A stretch of 64,000 bases of DNA from Rhexocercosporidium sp. MPI-PUGE-AT-0058 (Eukaryota; Ascomycota; Leotiomycetes; Helotiales), in contig JAGTJL010000009.1 in NCBI GenBank assembly GCA_020746875.1, forward strand, positions 1,984,001 to 2,048,000. The letters are read 5' to 3'. The number at the start of each line of letters is the position of its first letter. The stretch's first letter is position 1. Below are positions 12,401 to 23,927 of this stretch, piece after piece. The notes beneath the pieces are model-generated. The model made no database searches. It was not told where the DNA came from and saw only the letters and a program-made list of their open reading frames with translations. The translations under genes and the position numbers were made by a program.

Positions 12401-14819
12401 GCATGAGTTTCAACCGGCCTAGTATGAGCGCCAACCGTAAGAGCATTGGTGGGCGGCCGAGCATGGCAAGTGCCAGATTACAGCCTATCCGCGATGAGCT
12501 GGATACTTGGTTGAGGAGACAGGAGAGTGATGTGGAGTCCGTGTCTGATGATTCCGGGGCTTACTCGCCGAGAGTCTCGATGGCGAGACCTTCTTTTGGA
12601 TCGGGTGACCGCAGGTTCTCAACTATGAGCGGTGTCTCGACCATGGAAGGACGCTTGGATGATATGATAGACGAGGGTCTAGTCTTGGATGACTCGGCGG
12701 TGTTCGAGCGCTGCTTTCAACATGTCGATGATTTTGCATCCGAGGGATTAAGAACCCTCTTATATGGATACCGCTTTTTGGATGAGCAGGAATATGATGG
12801 TAAGTCCATACTTCTTTTCAATGTCTTTAATGACTTTGAGCATTGAAAGCTGATAATTGTATAGGCTGGAAGAAACTTTACCTTGATGCAACAACCAGTC
12901 TCGTCGACCGCCAGAACCTGATCGAGAATGCCGGAGAATTGATCGAGCAAGGGTTTGACCTTGCTGGCGCAACTGCTATCGAAGACAAGCTGCAGAAAGG
13001 AGTTCCAGAAACAATCGACAAGTTGAGACGAGCTAATATCAAGATCTGGATGTTGACTGGCGATAAGCGAGAAACTGCTATCAATATTGGTCACAGTGCT
13101 CGCATCTGCAAGAACTACTCGACAATTGTTGTTCTCGATCACACAACTGGTAATGTTGAAAACCTCATGGCATCTACACTACTAGACATCAGTAAAGGAG
13201 CGATTGCCCATTCCGTGATCGTCGTCGACGGACAGACGCTCTCAGAAATCGACAATAATGAGACTCTGGCACTCCTTTTTTTCGACTTGGTGGTTCTCGT
13301 CGACTCAGTCATATGCTGCCGCGCAAGTCCCAGTCAAAAAGCATCACTCGTAAAGCGAGTTAGAACAAAAGTCAAGAAGTCCCTCACCCTCGCCATAGGA
13401 GATGGTGCGAACGACATAGCCATGATAACGGATGCTCACGTCGGAATTGGAATAAGTGGCAAAGAAGGTCTCCAAGCTGCCCGCATCGCCGACTACTCGA
13501 TCGCGCAATTTCGCTTCCTGCAACGCCTGCTCTTCGTTCATGGCCGCTGGAACTACGTGCGAACAGCGAAATACATCCTTGCCACCTTCTGGAAAGAACT
13601 GCTCTTCTACCTCCTCCAAGCTCTCTATCAGCGATGGGCAGGCTACACGGGAACGTCCCTCTTCGAATCTACATCCCTGACAGTCTTCAACACGCTCTTC
13701 ACCTCCCTCCCTGTCATCTTCCTCGGCATGTTTGAGCAGGACCTCAACGCCTCTACGCTCCTCGCCGTTCCGGAACTGTATGTCTCAGGCCAGCGCAATG
13801 CTTCGTTCAATTTCAAGGTGTATATCGCGTGGATGTTCATGGCTACTTCCGAATCGGTCATTATCTATTTCTTAATGTTTGGCCTATTTGGCGAGGCCAT
13901 CTTCACGAGAGATGATGACTTGCTCGCTATGGGAACACTGGCTTTCTCGGCGTCGGTGATTTTCATCAATACGAAACTACTGTACGTCCTTCTCATCCCC
14001 AATCCCCCCCTCCGTCCCTATTATTCCTTGCACCAAACGTATTGAAGTAACATACTAATCGTCATTCCACCAAACAGCCTAATCGAAAAGCACAACAAAA
14101 CCATAATCTCGTTCCTCGGCTGGCTCATCTCAGTAGGCGGCTGGTTCCTCTGGACGCTCCTCCTCTCCCTCGTCTTCACCCCAGGAAAAACCTATCCCCT
14201 GTACGCCATCAAAGACGGTTTCCTCAAAGGCTACGGCCGCAACCTCCTCTGGTGGCTCGTCCTCATCCTTACCCTCGCGGCGCTCACACTCCTAGAATTG
14301 GGCGTCAGTAGTGTGAGAAAGGCGTTCTGGCCTACGGATGTCGATCTCTTTCAGGAGTTACAGAAGGATCCTATTGTCAGGGGGCGTTTTGAGGCGGCGC
14401 TAAAGAGGGAAGAGGAGGGTGGAAATGGAGGTACTAATTCTAATCCGGATGCTAATCCTGCTTCGGGTCTTGGTTTAGGGTTGGGTGCTTCTTCTGCTGC
14501 TGCTGGTCCTGCTACGAATGCGAGCCCAGATGAAGCAGCGAAACGAGAAGTCGAGATCCAGGAACTGCTCAACAAACCGAGGGTCATGCAGGTACATACA
14601 GCGAAGGCTACGCATGGTGATCATACCGAAGTCCTGAAAAGCCCGATCGATATGCAGGATGGGAGTAGTGGGAATATCGCTGGTGTACAGCAGCAGCAGC
14701 AGTTTCTGACTAGGAGGAGGGTCTCGCTTGATCCTAATGTTGGTGTTGGATCTGCGGGAGCGGGAGTGCGTGGGAGTCGAGGGAGTTTGGACGGTGTGGA
14801 GCTTAATATTAGGAGGTGA
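9411..14819 (+). CDS. P4-type ATPase phospholipid flippase, Dnf3-like
   Basis: Five exons (9411-11324, 11406-11454, 11546-12799, 12865-13981, 14078-14819) join in frame to 1691 aa. The enzyme flips phospholipids from the lumenal or outer leaflet to the cytosolic leaflet of Golgi, endosome or plasma membranes. Visible signatures are the P4 N-terminal membrane block (about residues 265-345), the actuator motif DGETNLKS (about 437-444), the phosphorylation motif SDKTGTLT with catalytic Asp near 655, the nucleotide-domain CKGADS (about 888), MLTGDKRETA, and the hinge GDGAND (about 1251), followed by the C-terminal transmembrane helices. The N-domain carries a roughly 120-residue Ser/Arg/Met-rich insert (about 905-1025), and the N-terminus has about 200 disordered residues; both fit the large Dnf3 class better than Drs2, Dnf1/2 or Neo1. 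Intron 2 interrupts the codon for the catalytic Asp. The Ser-rich regions are probable phosphorylation targets. Confidence 0.93.
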
Positions 14820-15462
14820 TAGAGGCAGTTGGTGAAATGAATAAATACATCGGGGCTGGGAGATTCGGCGGAGGATAGTGATGGTGGTAGTGTGTGTGTG
14901 TGTATGAAGGAATGAGGAATGATTGCATGATATCAAGCGAGTGTTCACGTCTCGTTCTTGAAGTACATATATAGAGATGCATTTTGGATCAAACAATGGG
15001 TAGGATGGATGGGTGGACGGATATGGAGTATGGTGTTCACTGGGAGGGAATTTCCAAGTAAATGTAGTACACATCTATGTATTAGTTTATTAACGGATGA
15101 TGTTAAGAGATCCATGTATGTACCTGTTCCTAGACTTGATAGGAAATGGTGAGATTAGTCAAGGTTTCACAATCAATATTGAACGATGGAATCCCGCCCA
15201 GTCTCCAAGGCTAAAAGGTAGTCGCGGTGCAATGCTTTCTATTGGATTGCTCTAATCTAGACTTGCAAGCTTGCTACCTGAGATCTTTCCCCGCGTAGAA
15301 TCATTTTGACCTCCCATCCAGCCTGTCATTGATTGTCTCATCGTATTTATCATATCACTTCCTCTATATCCGTCCGCCATTTCACAGAATTGTGCCGAAG
15401 CTAAGGGCCCGTTAGCTAAGCCTTTCTTTTCCTTTTACCTTACCCTTATTCCTTTTCGGATC
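14820..15462. other. Convergent 3' region between the flippase and aha1 genes
   Basis: This holds the 3' ends of two converging genes. A short TG dinucleotide run lies at about 14889-14903. No additional gene is supported. Confidence 0.45.
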
Positions 15463-16566
15463 TCAGAACACGGGGAAAGAAACATACCCAAATGTTTGCT
15501 TAATGCTGCGAACGTAATACTCTCTCCAGTTACGCTTCGTAACCTCCTCCTGGCCGACTGGAACACCACTCCAGCTGACACGCATGACAGTAACGTTATC
15601 CACGTCATTCTGATCGAAGCTGATCTCGAGACGAGAGTAGTGTTCCTTTGGCCATTGATCCAATCTCCAGCTCTGGACGATCTTCGTAGGCTCGACGAGC
15701 TCGAGATACTCGCCTGCGACATTGCCTCCAAACAACTCGAACTTGCCTCCCTTCTTGGCGCCCTCGAAGAGCTTGGGTGCTGCGCGCGTGAAGGCTGCGA
15801 TGCGTTGGGGGTCGGTGAAGGTCTGGTAGAGCTCTGAGGCTGGGGCGCGGAACTCTTCGGTGTCTGTTACGGTTGTGGTGTTGACGGAAGTATTGGCCTT
15901 CGTAGTCTTGTTCCCAACAGCAGCTGGGCCCGAAGATGGCACATGCAACTTTGGAGTCGAGACACCGCTGGAAGGGTTCGAGCCCGGGGCGTGCTGGATG
16001 TCCTTTCCGTGCTCGGCGATCAAGGCAGGGCCGAGCTTCGCGAACTCCTTTCTCAGCTGTGGGAGGATATTGGAGCGGACTAGGTCCTTGACGGGTGCTT
16101 TGGAGTTGGCATCAGCGTAGATGTCTAGCTCAAACTGGAAGGGCAGACATTAGTTCGGCCAGACAAGGCGCCCTTGGAGACGAAGAGACATACAACATAC
16201 TCGTTTTCTTCGGTATCGTGTGCTACCTCTGGGACGGTGATTGTGCCGCTAACATCCTCGTCGTCCTTGGTCTTGCCTGAATTTGGTTCGATCAGTATTT
16301 GCTCCCCCGGTTTGACTACCTGCGGTATGAGCCATTGCAGACGTACCTGAGTATTCGAGGACGAGCTTGACGTCGAAGATGGTGATGACTTTGCCCTTGC
16401 GCTGGTTGACATCGACATCTCCATCCATGCTAATCAGCTTGTCCAATTGAGCGGTGACTCCATTCTGCTCGGCCTTGATGCCCTTAATGCTCTTCTCTAG
16501 GTACTGCTTGGTCCAAGCCGACGCATCCTTGTTGACCCAATGCCAGTTATTCGGATTGTGAAGCAT
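15463..16566 (-). CDS. aha1: Aha1, activator of Hsp90 ATPase
   Basis: The minus-strand exons are 16566-16347, 16276-16194 and 16134-15463, giving 324 aa (yeast Aha1 is about 350). The introns are 70 and 59 bp. The N-terminal domain opens with the family motif NPNNWHWVNKDASAW. It binds the Hsp90 middle domain and remodels its catalytic loop. A Ser/Thr/Pro-rich linker (about residues 145-190) precedes the C-terminal AHSA1/SRPBCC domain, which shows FTDPQRIAAFTRA, GGKFELFGGNVAGEY and KIVQSWRLDQWP. The first ATG (16566) sits directly before the conserved motif, so the start is firm. The protein is a cytosolic co-chaperone that stimulates Hsp90 ATP turnover. The gene converges with the flippase. 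Confidence 0.95.
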
Positions 16567-16608
16567 GTTGGGCAAGTGGTATAGAAATCGAAAAGGGACA
16601 GGTAGGGT

Positions 16609-16824
16609 CTAATTATTCAGGCAGTTTGTCAGCGCAAGAAACTGGTTGTGAATTTGCAAGAACGGTGAATGTTGTTGGGAGTTTTCTGTCAGAAGGAGAC
16701 CGAAGTCATAGCATTTTCCTCAAGAACTGAGTACAAAATCGTTCAATAGGACTGGTGCCAGCTTGTATATCATCATGAAATTCGAGAGAGCGGGGTGCGG
16801 TTCGAATGGAGAATGTTGACTTAC
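16609..16824 (-). other. Possible 5' UTR intron of aha1
   Basis: Upstream of the aha1 ATG on the minus strand a GTAAGT donor (16824) follows a C/A-rich leader, and a CTGAC-like branch plus ATTAG acceptor lies at 16611-16609, only 43 bases before the ATG. Leader introns are common in fungal housekeeping genes. No reading frame constrains this one, so it rests on signals alone. Confidence 0.35.
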
Positions 16825-16829
16825 CTTTG

Positions 16830-18331
16830 GTGGGGTTGGCGGTGACTGAGGAGAAGCTTAGAAATTGGCTGCGGGGATAGTTGCTGGAGGAAAATTTCAC
16901 GTACGTCGTCTTGTGGGTGATTGTTAGAGCAGTGCCAAACCTCCCAATGTGTGATTGAAGGAAAGTGATGCTGGTTGGGGAGGTTATGAGGCACGAGAAG
17001 TGCAAAGCCCAGACAAGTGGTGGAATGCTCGAGAAGCTGTCAATACGCCGATGCGCTGACCCCACTGGATGAAAACCGAGGGCAAGGAGCTAGTACAATT
17101 TCAGCAAGATGTGCACGTGACATAACATATTACTTTGGACATCCACGGCGCTATTGTTCTGTCACGGTTTGGTGTATTTGCTTTATAGTAATCTTGGATC
17201 TAAGGTAATATTCCAACTCGAAGTTCCGAAGTAGGTGAGTTTGTCGGTTTCACAGTTCCAACTATTGGCACCTCACCGATGAGAAGGAAGCAATAACTGC
17301 TGTATGTCTAGTCTAGAGGCATGCGATCTCATAACTCATATCAAGTCGAGATTTCGTGCATCTTGATCTGCTTTACGGGTGATGGAAGTCAGATAGATTC
17401 ATAGACAATGGCTGAGTTACTAGTGTATCCATACTGCTACTTTGCTAGAAGTCAGACAGACAGAAAACCGTCACAAGCGAGCTGCAGGTAAGGTTGTGAG
17501 CATGAAAACATTTCCCTCGCAGAACTTGGAGATTCAATCATTTTAGATGGTGACAGACTTTGTTTCTAGTATAATGGATCTCAAAGTTGTTGATTTCTTC
17601 GTATGCACTACTGTAGAGAATTGGAACACCTCATATCAAATATTGATCTTCGTGGCATCAACACTACGGAGTATATACGCTTGGATGAGTGCTCATCAAC
17701 ACACGTTCAATCTCTAAGCTGCTTGATACCGATCCCGAGTGGTTTTGAGAGCATTTTGTAGCACAGTATTTGTAAGAGCATATCGCAACGAGTATGAGTA
17801 TCAACGATAGGTCGTGATGTGGGTGCTTCTTCTTTATGAGTGTCAGAAACCTGAAAATATGGGCACCGTCTTCATTGCTAAGAGCAAACCTACCATGCAG
17901 GATGAAAAGGTGAATGGGACACTGGGATTATTTACACTCGCCAGTACCTCCAGCATTTCATGTCTTTTTATAATGATGCCGGGTGTCTCTTGTATCATCG
18001 CGATCCTTCAAGGCATTCTGGAACTCAACTCAACGGAATATCTTCTACACCGGACCAAGTGGTGTTATCTGATAAGTAGTCATGCAAGGCTAGTAGATGA
18101 CCACAAAGGTAATTTTGAAGAGCTTCAAGAGTAGCGCCAACGAATAGATCTCAATGCGGTATGGTTTCGATGAAAACGCTGAAATGATAAAGCAACGCAG
18201 GCAGAATGAGACTTAGAGTACGATGGACAAGCACTGTGGTACAACTCTTCATCTAAAAAGTCTTTCTGCTAGGGGATGGAAAGCTTCCTTGAGGAAGCGG
18301 GGTGTTGGAGGTAAATCATATCAGCGAAACC
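16830..18331. other. Upstream region of aha1 and intergenic DNA
   Basis: No recognisable gene. One plus-strand open frame (17814-18134, 106 codons) encodes a peptide of no obvious family and lacks support. The sequence is of mixed composition without tandem repeats. Confidence 0.35.
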
Positions 18332-18742
18332 TTACGCAGAGATGGACAAGATAAGGTGTGTAGCTTTTGCAGAGAGTTCAAGATAGAGCGAGTGCTGGGT
18401 TTCGAACAGTACAGTGCGCGACGTGCTATTTTCGTAGCTGATAGCTGAAGTATCGCATCGAGATACTTGCATTGACGAGTATCTGCATCTTGTAGGAGAC
18501 AGATACCTTGGGATTACTCACCTGGGTATGGGTAGGAGGTTGGAAGGTAACTGGGAGAAAATCGAGCGATGCGAGACCTCGTCCTCAAGCGGTTCTCGAT
18601 CAGAAACACAAGCAGATACAGTGGATAAGACCAGACTGAGTCCAAGAATGAGAAACATCCAACTTTCACTTCCGTCCACCTCTGTGATCATTCGTGCAAC
18701 CGTAGGTACCGCCAGCACGAATAAATCGAGTCCCTCAGTCAT
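18332..18742 (-). CDS. Weak candidate: small membrane protein, two exons
   Basis: An ATG at 18742 opens a frame, preceded two codons upstream by an in-frame stop. It carries one hydrophobic segment (SWMFLILGLSLVLSTVSA) and ends at a consensus GTGAGT donor (18521). Splicing to the TATCAG acceptor at 18438 continues the frame for 35 codons to a TAA at 18334-18332, for 108 aa in total. No branch point is convincing, and the family is unknown. A different acceptor or a spurious frame is equally possible. Confidence 0.25.
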
Positions 18743-21557
18743 ACATTACCTACCCAAACTTTCAAATTCACGACCCACGAAAGTCGTGAAACGCCTCCAG
18801 AAAAATCTTCAATAAAGCTCATAAAGGGCTGTCCTACAAATACCTTTCCATTGTTGGTAATTCGCTTCGGAGCTCGAATCGAATTGAAAGAGATGGGGAG
18901 CATCTGAGCGCTCACCCGCCCGCCTACCTGCATCGATCAAACACGCCACGAAACAAAATTTCCACAATGCGATGTTTCAAGCTCCTCCCGTCTAAGCCGT
19001 CTATCTCTCTCTCCAGACTCCAAGCTGTTAACGTTCTCCAGGTCAAGAAAACTTCGCATCGCCGAGGATTCTGGAGAGGAAGCTTGAGGCAGGTTGAGTC
19101 GATGTACTGTAGTGAGATGCGATGTGATGCCCAGTGGCCCAGCTTGGGGGACAGGGCGGGGGGGTATGGAGAAGATGCAGCGCAAATGCAATTTCTCGAT
19201 CACACTTCCAATATTTTTGATGAAAAAATAATGAAAAGAAAATCTTGCAAGGGAAAAGATAATTCGCCGGTACTTCCGGTATGGTAGAAAGATAAAATCG
19301 GAGTACAGTACTGGTACGAGTAAGATGAGAACATTCCGGCCATGACCACTGAGTTGTGCAGAGGCAGGCGGGCAAAAGTACCCCGGTACCGCCGGTAGGG
19401 GCTGACACCGTAGCTGATACAAGGGAATAATAGCCCCGAAACAAGAGAATGATGAGTCGCGATGGCTTCATCAGGATGATCTTTTATCGAAGTAAAAAAT
19501 AAGGATCCATAGAGATGCATGATTCGAGTGTTGATCTGGTATCATGCTGTAGTGTACGGACAGCAGCTTAAGTTCTTCTGCCACTCGCATGGCATAGACT
19601 CAGGAGATTTGGTTTTCCACAGAGACGGAGGTTTACCTCACGTTTGACGAGACTATCCCCAAACGGTCAAAGCATGACCGGACCCATCACCGAGAGGCGG
19701 AAGTTTGCCCGATGTAGTGCAGAGCAGAGAAGCAGCCGACGGCCGTAGAAGAGGAGAAGGAGAAGTTGAAGCAAGCCTTTGCACTCCAGACATATAAACA
19801 TCGTCGTGATAAGAGGTGCCTGTTGCCTAGCCTCGAGGATCTTCTCCTTCAACAACGTCCAAGACTTTTCCCCCATTGCTTGCGGTTCTTGCAGATGTCT
19901 TGACTCTTGAGACGGGTGTGCTGCTGCTGGCCGACAAGCTTTCCAAGGCGGATCACCAAGACCTGCCAAGGGGGAAACGCTTGGAGCGTTGGGAGTGTTG
20001 GAAGTGCCAGGGACTTGTCACGGCCTTCGATGCCCCTCCCGGGATGCCGGTATGGGAGACTGGGCACCACTGGGCACTGTGGGCAGCCAGCGCCACATCG
20101 TATCCTTTCTGCTTTTGGTGATGGTGTGGTGCTGGCGCGCTGCACGAAACCAGATTGATGGGTTGATGGATTGGTTGATGGGTGGGAGGGGGAAAGGAAG
20201 GGTTTATTTGGGAGAGGGTCAGCAGGTCCTACTGTTGTTGTACGGTAGATGTTGATGACAGACCAAATGCGAGGATGGTGGATGATTGATCATGAGGAGG
20301 GAGAGCTCGGAGAACTACCGTACCCTTCCTTACCTTAATTACCCTTTCGTTACTTACCCTTGGTCAGTGGTAGGGAACAGGGCATGTCGGCGAAGAGAAG
20401 AGAAGAGACACAGAGACAGAGCGAAATAATAGCGCAACGGGACAGGCAGGCCCTTACTCGAAGTCACTTCGTTATGGCCCAAACTTCAAACCATAATGGA
20501 TGAGTTTGATCGCAACACATCCCGATGCGAAACTGTGCCCAAGCTATCAGTAGAGTGATTAATGAGTACAATTCAATTCAATGTACTGTAATTTGTAAAT
20601 GTTACCAGTCATGTTACCATGCAGTAAGGTAAGTCAGGACAGGTCAGTTCGGTCAAACGTAGAAGCACCTCGGACGAGTCGAGTCGGGTCGATCTCAGCT
20701 CGGATGTGGGTGTGGCCGCTCGCTGTGGAAACAGGATGGAGAATGGCCTGGCAAGCAGCCTGGCACTGGACGGGACTGGGACTTGTCTTGCGCCGATACC
20801 AGAGCTAAAGCTTATTGGGGGGAGGAGGGAGGAGGGAGGAGGGAGGGAGGAGAGAGGAGAGGCGGGCTTGCTCCTGGGCCATCCCTTGCTCCTGGGCTCT
20901 CCTGGCTGGCTGCTATTGCCACTGCGACTACTGGTCCTGGTCCTGGTCCTGGTACTGGTACCAGCGGCACTGGCACTGGTTCTGGCACTGGTTCTGGCTC
21001 TGACTGGCACGGGCTGGTACTGGTACTGACTGGTAATTACTGCACTGACTGGAACTGCACTGCGCTACACTACGGAGTAGACTAGACTGCCACTGCCTGC
21101 CCTGCCCTGCCCTGCCCTGCCCTGCCCTGCCCTTGCCTTGCCCCCTTCCCACCACCCCCCAATGAAACTGAGTCCAATACATCCTCCCCCTCACATCAAA
21201 TCAAGACTTCTTCAAGACTTCTTCATCCACCAGAGAACAACCACAGACCACAGACCACATCGACGAAGCAGGAACATCTCATCTCATCTCATCTCGACCT
21301 ACTCACCACCACAGTATCCATAACATTTCAACCAAAATCACGATCGAACTCTCTCGATTTCCCATCGCTACCCATACCAATACCAATACACCCCGTCTGC
21401 CGCCTTCCCGTCAACCGCCGCCGTGGTTGACTGCGCCCGCTGCACGACTCCATCTCACTCCTCCTCCCGCCACCTCGATTGAACATCCACCACAGACGAA
21501 CGATGTCGACCAACTCCCATTGAGCGACCCCATCAATTCCAGCGGCAGGGCCGCGAC
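18743..21557. other. Long intergenic and 5' leader region before palH, rich in simple repeats
   Basis: No gene is supported. A hairpin-forming inverted repeat lies at 18767-18790 (arms TTCACGAC/GTCGTGAA). From about 20820 the sequence becomes microsatellite-rich: GGA/GGGA runs, then GGTCCT/GGTACT units (about 20930-21010), CCTGC units (about 21085-21130) and CATCT units (about 21268-21298). The last 300 bases are C/A-rich, as in fungal leaders. Open frames across the repeats are artefacts of periodic sequence. Confidence 0.5.
20820..21135. repeat. Compound microsatellite block (GGA, GGTCCT/CTGGCA, CCTGC units)
   Basis: Successive short-unit repeats occupy this block: a GGA/GGGA-rich run at about 20820-20865, GGTCCTGGTCCT-type units at about 20933-21020, and about eight CCTGC units ending near 21130. 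The G/C-rich skewed strands could form secondary structure. They lie 400-700 bases ahead of the palH ATG. Confidence 0.7.
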
Positions 21558-23927
21558 ATGATGAATATGGAAATCCGACAGATTATCAACATCGCGAGGC
21601 CCAGTCGGACCTCGACAGCCACCTCGACGCCGCACTGTACTCCATTTACCCTCCCCGCGAACGGCGTCCTCAAGCTTGGAGTCAACAACATCATCACCCT
21701 CACCTCCGATGCCGTCTTCCAGCCAGAATGCACGGGCAACAGTGGTACCGTCCTCACTGGCGCCGGTTCTCCGAGCTGGACCGACTTTCGCGATCCCTTC
21801 TACGCCTCGACCATCCCCGAATGCTACGCGCTGGCAGCGGCGACGGTCATTGCCTACATGCTCGTGATAATGCTCTTCATCACTCCGAGGACATTCTTGC
21901 GGGAAGGTGCAGTGGTTCTCGGAAGACGCGGTTTCACAAATGGCCCGTCAGCGAGTGATGCGGGTATCGGGATTGGAGGTCGACCGTGGCTCCAGAAGGT
22001 TGCAGCCCTCACCGTCGCCATCTCCCTCACCATCGCGACTGCGGATACCTTCCGAGTTGCCGAAGAACAATATGAGGTTGGATACATGGATGCCGCTGCA
22101 TTGCAGAGTAAAGTGGAGGATGGCCTGGAGTTGAAGATCATACGCGTGATCTCCGATACCTTTCTTTGGCTCGCCCAAGCCCAGACCCTGATCAGACTGT
22201 TTCCACGACAAAGGGAGAAGATTATCATCAAGTGGACGGCTTTCGCTCTCATCAGTCTCGATGTCCTTTTCAGTATCCTCAACAATTTCGTATATAACGG
22301 CAATTCACGGCCACACAGTTTCGTCGATGCGATTCCAGCACTCGCCTATCTTTTCCAACTGGCACTGAGCCTTTTGTACGCCGCATGGGTTATATATTAC
22401 TCCATCACCAAGAAGCGATTCGCTTTCTATCATGTTCAGATGAAAAACATGTGTTTGGTCTCACTACTGTCGCTTGTGTCAGTGCTGATACCGGTGGTCT
22501 TTTTCGTTCTAGATATATCACAGCCATCTCTCGCTGGATGGGGAGACTACGTGCGATGGGTTGGAGCAGCAGCAGCCAGTGTGGTGGTTTGGGAATGGGT
22601 GGAAAGAATCGAAGCGTTGGAAAGAGATGACAAGAAGGATGGTGTTCTAGGACGAGAAGTGTTTGACGGAGACGAGATGTTGGATGCCAATTCTACATCG
22701 ACCGATCATTGGAAGGACAGGAATTACGGAAAGGGCGATGACGGCGATCGTGATGGGGGTGCAGGGGCTATCACAAGCTCCAACGGTAGATCATGGCCTA
22801 CTGTCGCCGGCCTTGCACATCGATATCGGCCTCGTGCCAAACAAGATGTCGAAGGTGGTAGAACCAGGGCTGAAGGAACTACGCGGAACAAGAGAGCACC
22901 GCGACCAAGACCTCCTCTGTGGCCGACTCGGCCACCGGCTGCCGCAACACCCATCAGTAGAACGGACTCAGCAAGTGCAGAGAGTACGGTGTATGCCATT
23001 CGATATCACCCGATAAGTGAAGCAACGCCACCAATCCGAGAGAACACGAGAGAAAGTATGATGCCAACAGAGATATCCAGACGCAACAGCGCAGAAGTCG
23101 TCCGAGCCCCAAGCCCTCGCCCAGATTCCAGCGATGACTTGGAGAAGAAATCCATCGTGGAGCGGATGGAGGAAGGCTATGGCACAGAGCCTCCACCACC
23201 TCAACAATCGAGCGCTTGGGATGCTCTAGCCAAAGCCAACCCTTTCCGAAGAAGAGGACGAGACCCCCCGCCACAAGTATCCGCACAAACCGCCAAAACT
23301 CAAGAGACAGCGAGTGCTCACGGCTCACCCAGCGTTTGGGATGTCCGAGCACGACTTGAGGACTTTGCCGCAACACAAGCCGAGAAACTCCGCGACAAGA
23401 ACAGAGTCACTGACACTGTTGGTCCTCTTCCTGTGACCGTAATCCCAGCTCCTCCTCGGAGAAGGGATTTTGCCGCTATGCTTGAAGAGCTTGAGGATGC
23501 CGAGCGAAGAGAACAGCACCCACGAACACAGCAACCAGCAGAACGCCCAATACCCGAACGCTCCATGAGCGCCGCAACCCGGGTTACAGCACCTATCACA
23601 GAAGAAGGTGAAAGGTCTCGTCACCCACAACAACAGCGCCTAAGCGACCCATACAGACCAGATGATTTGAACGGGCACTCCATTCATCAACGCGGAGCGA
23701 TATCTTTCGTCACTGCTCTGCCACAGGATCGTGAAGCAAATGAGCCCATATCACCTGTATCTCCCATTGAGGTACAGCGGGTAACACCTCTGAGCTTCAT
23801 CGGTAGTGCTCGCAGCAGTCCAGTCCAACCACGGTCACCTACATCGATACGGAGATCCGACGGCCTTCCCGTGACGAGCATACCAGCTCCGCCACGACGG
23901 CCTCGATCTCCTGATGAAGATGACTAG
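21558..23927 (+). CDS. palH: PalH/Rim21 ambient-pH sensor, seven-transmembrane protein
   Basis: Single exon, 789 aa (Aspergillus PalH is about 760). The extracellular N-terminus includes the Cys-containing PHCTPFTLPANGVL and PECTG regions. Seven hydrophobic helices follow, starting near residue 88 (CYALAAATVIAYMLVIMLFI) and ending near residue 350 (WVGAAAASVVVWEWVERIEAL). The NNFVYN and AWVIYYSITKKRFAFYH segments between helices match the family. The cytosolic tail of about 430 residues is disordered and Pro/Arg/Ser-rich with repeated LPVT-IPAPPRR motifs (about residues 625 and 770). PalH is the plasma-membrane receptor that senses alkaline pH and signals through the arrestin PalF and ESCRT to activate PacC/Rim101. 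The tail is where the arrestin binds in other fungi. The ATG at 21558 is the first in frame; the next (21561, 21567) are close. Confidence 0.92.
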   Translation: MMNMEIRQIINIARPSRTSTATSTPHCTPFTLPANGVLKLGVNNIITLTSDAVFQPECTGNSGTVLTGAGSPSWTDFRDPFYASTIPECYALAAATVIAYMLVIMLFITPRTFLREGAVVLGRRGFTNGPSASDAGIGIGGRPWLQKVAALTVAISLTIATADTFRVAEEQYEVGYMDAAALQSKVEDGLELKIIRVISDTFLWLAQAQTLIRLFPRQREKIIIKWTAFALISLDVLFSILNNFVYNGNSRPHSFVDAIPALAYLFQLALSLLYAAWVIYYSITKKRFAFYHVQMKNMCLVSLLSLVSVLIPVVFFVLDISQPSLAGWGDYVRWVGAAAASVVVWEWVERIEALERDDKKDGVLGREVFDGDEMLDANSTSTDHWKDRNYGKGDDGDRDGGAGAITSSNGRSWPTVAGLAHRYRPRAKQDVEGGRTRAEGTTRNKRAPRPRPPLWPTRPPAAATPISRTDSASAESTVYAIRYHPISEATPPIRENTRESMMPTEISRRNSAEVVRAPSPRPDSSDDLEKKSIVERMEEGYGTEPPPPQQSSAWDALAKANPFRRRGRDPPPQVSAQTAKTQETASAHGSPSVWDVRARLEDFAATQAEKLRDKNRVTDTVGPLPVTVIPAPPRRRDFAAMLEELEDAERREQHPRTQQPAERPIPERSMSAATRVTAPITEEGERSRHPQQQRLSDPYRPDDLNGHSIHQRGAISFVTALPQDREANEPISPVSPIEVQRVTPLSFIGSARSSPVQPRSPTSIRRSDGLPVTSIPAPPRRPRSPDEDD

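Noticed and set aside
14475..15074. 199-codon minus-strand frame over the flippase 3' end
   Set aside because: It is antisense to the flippase C-terminus with Thr/His repeats from a TG microsatellite; no domain.
20609..21194. Several overlapping frames before palH
   Set aside because: They are created by periodic GGTCCT and CCTGC repeats; all six frames show repetitive peptides.
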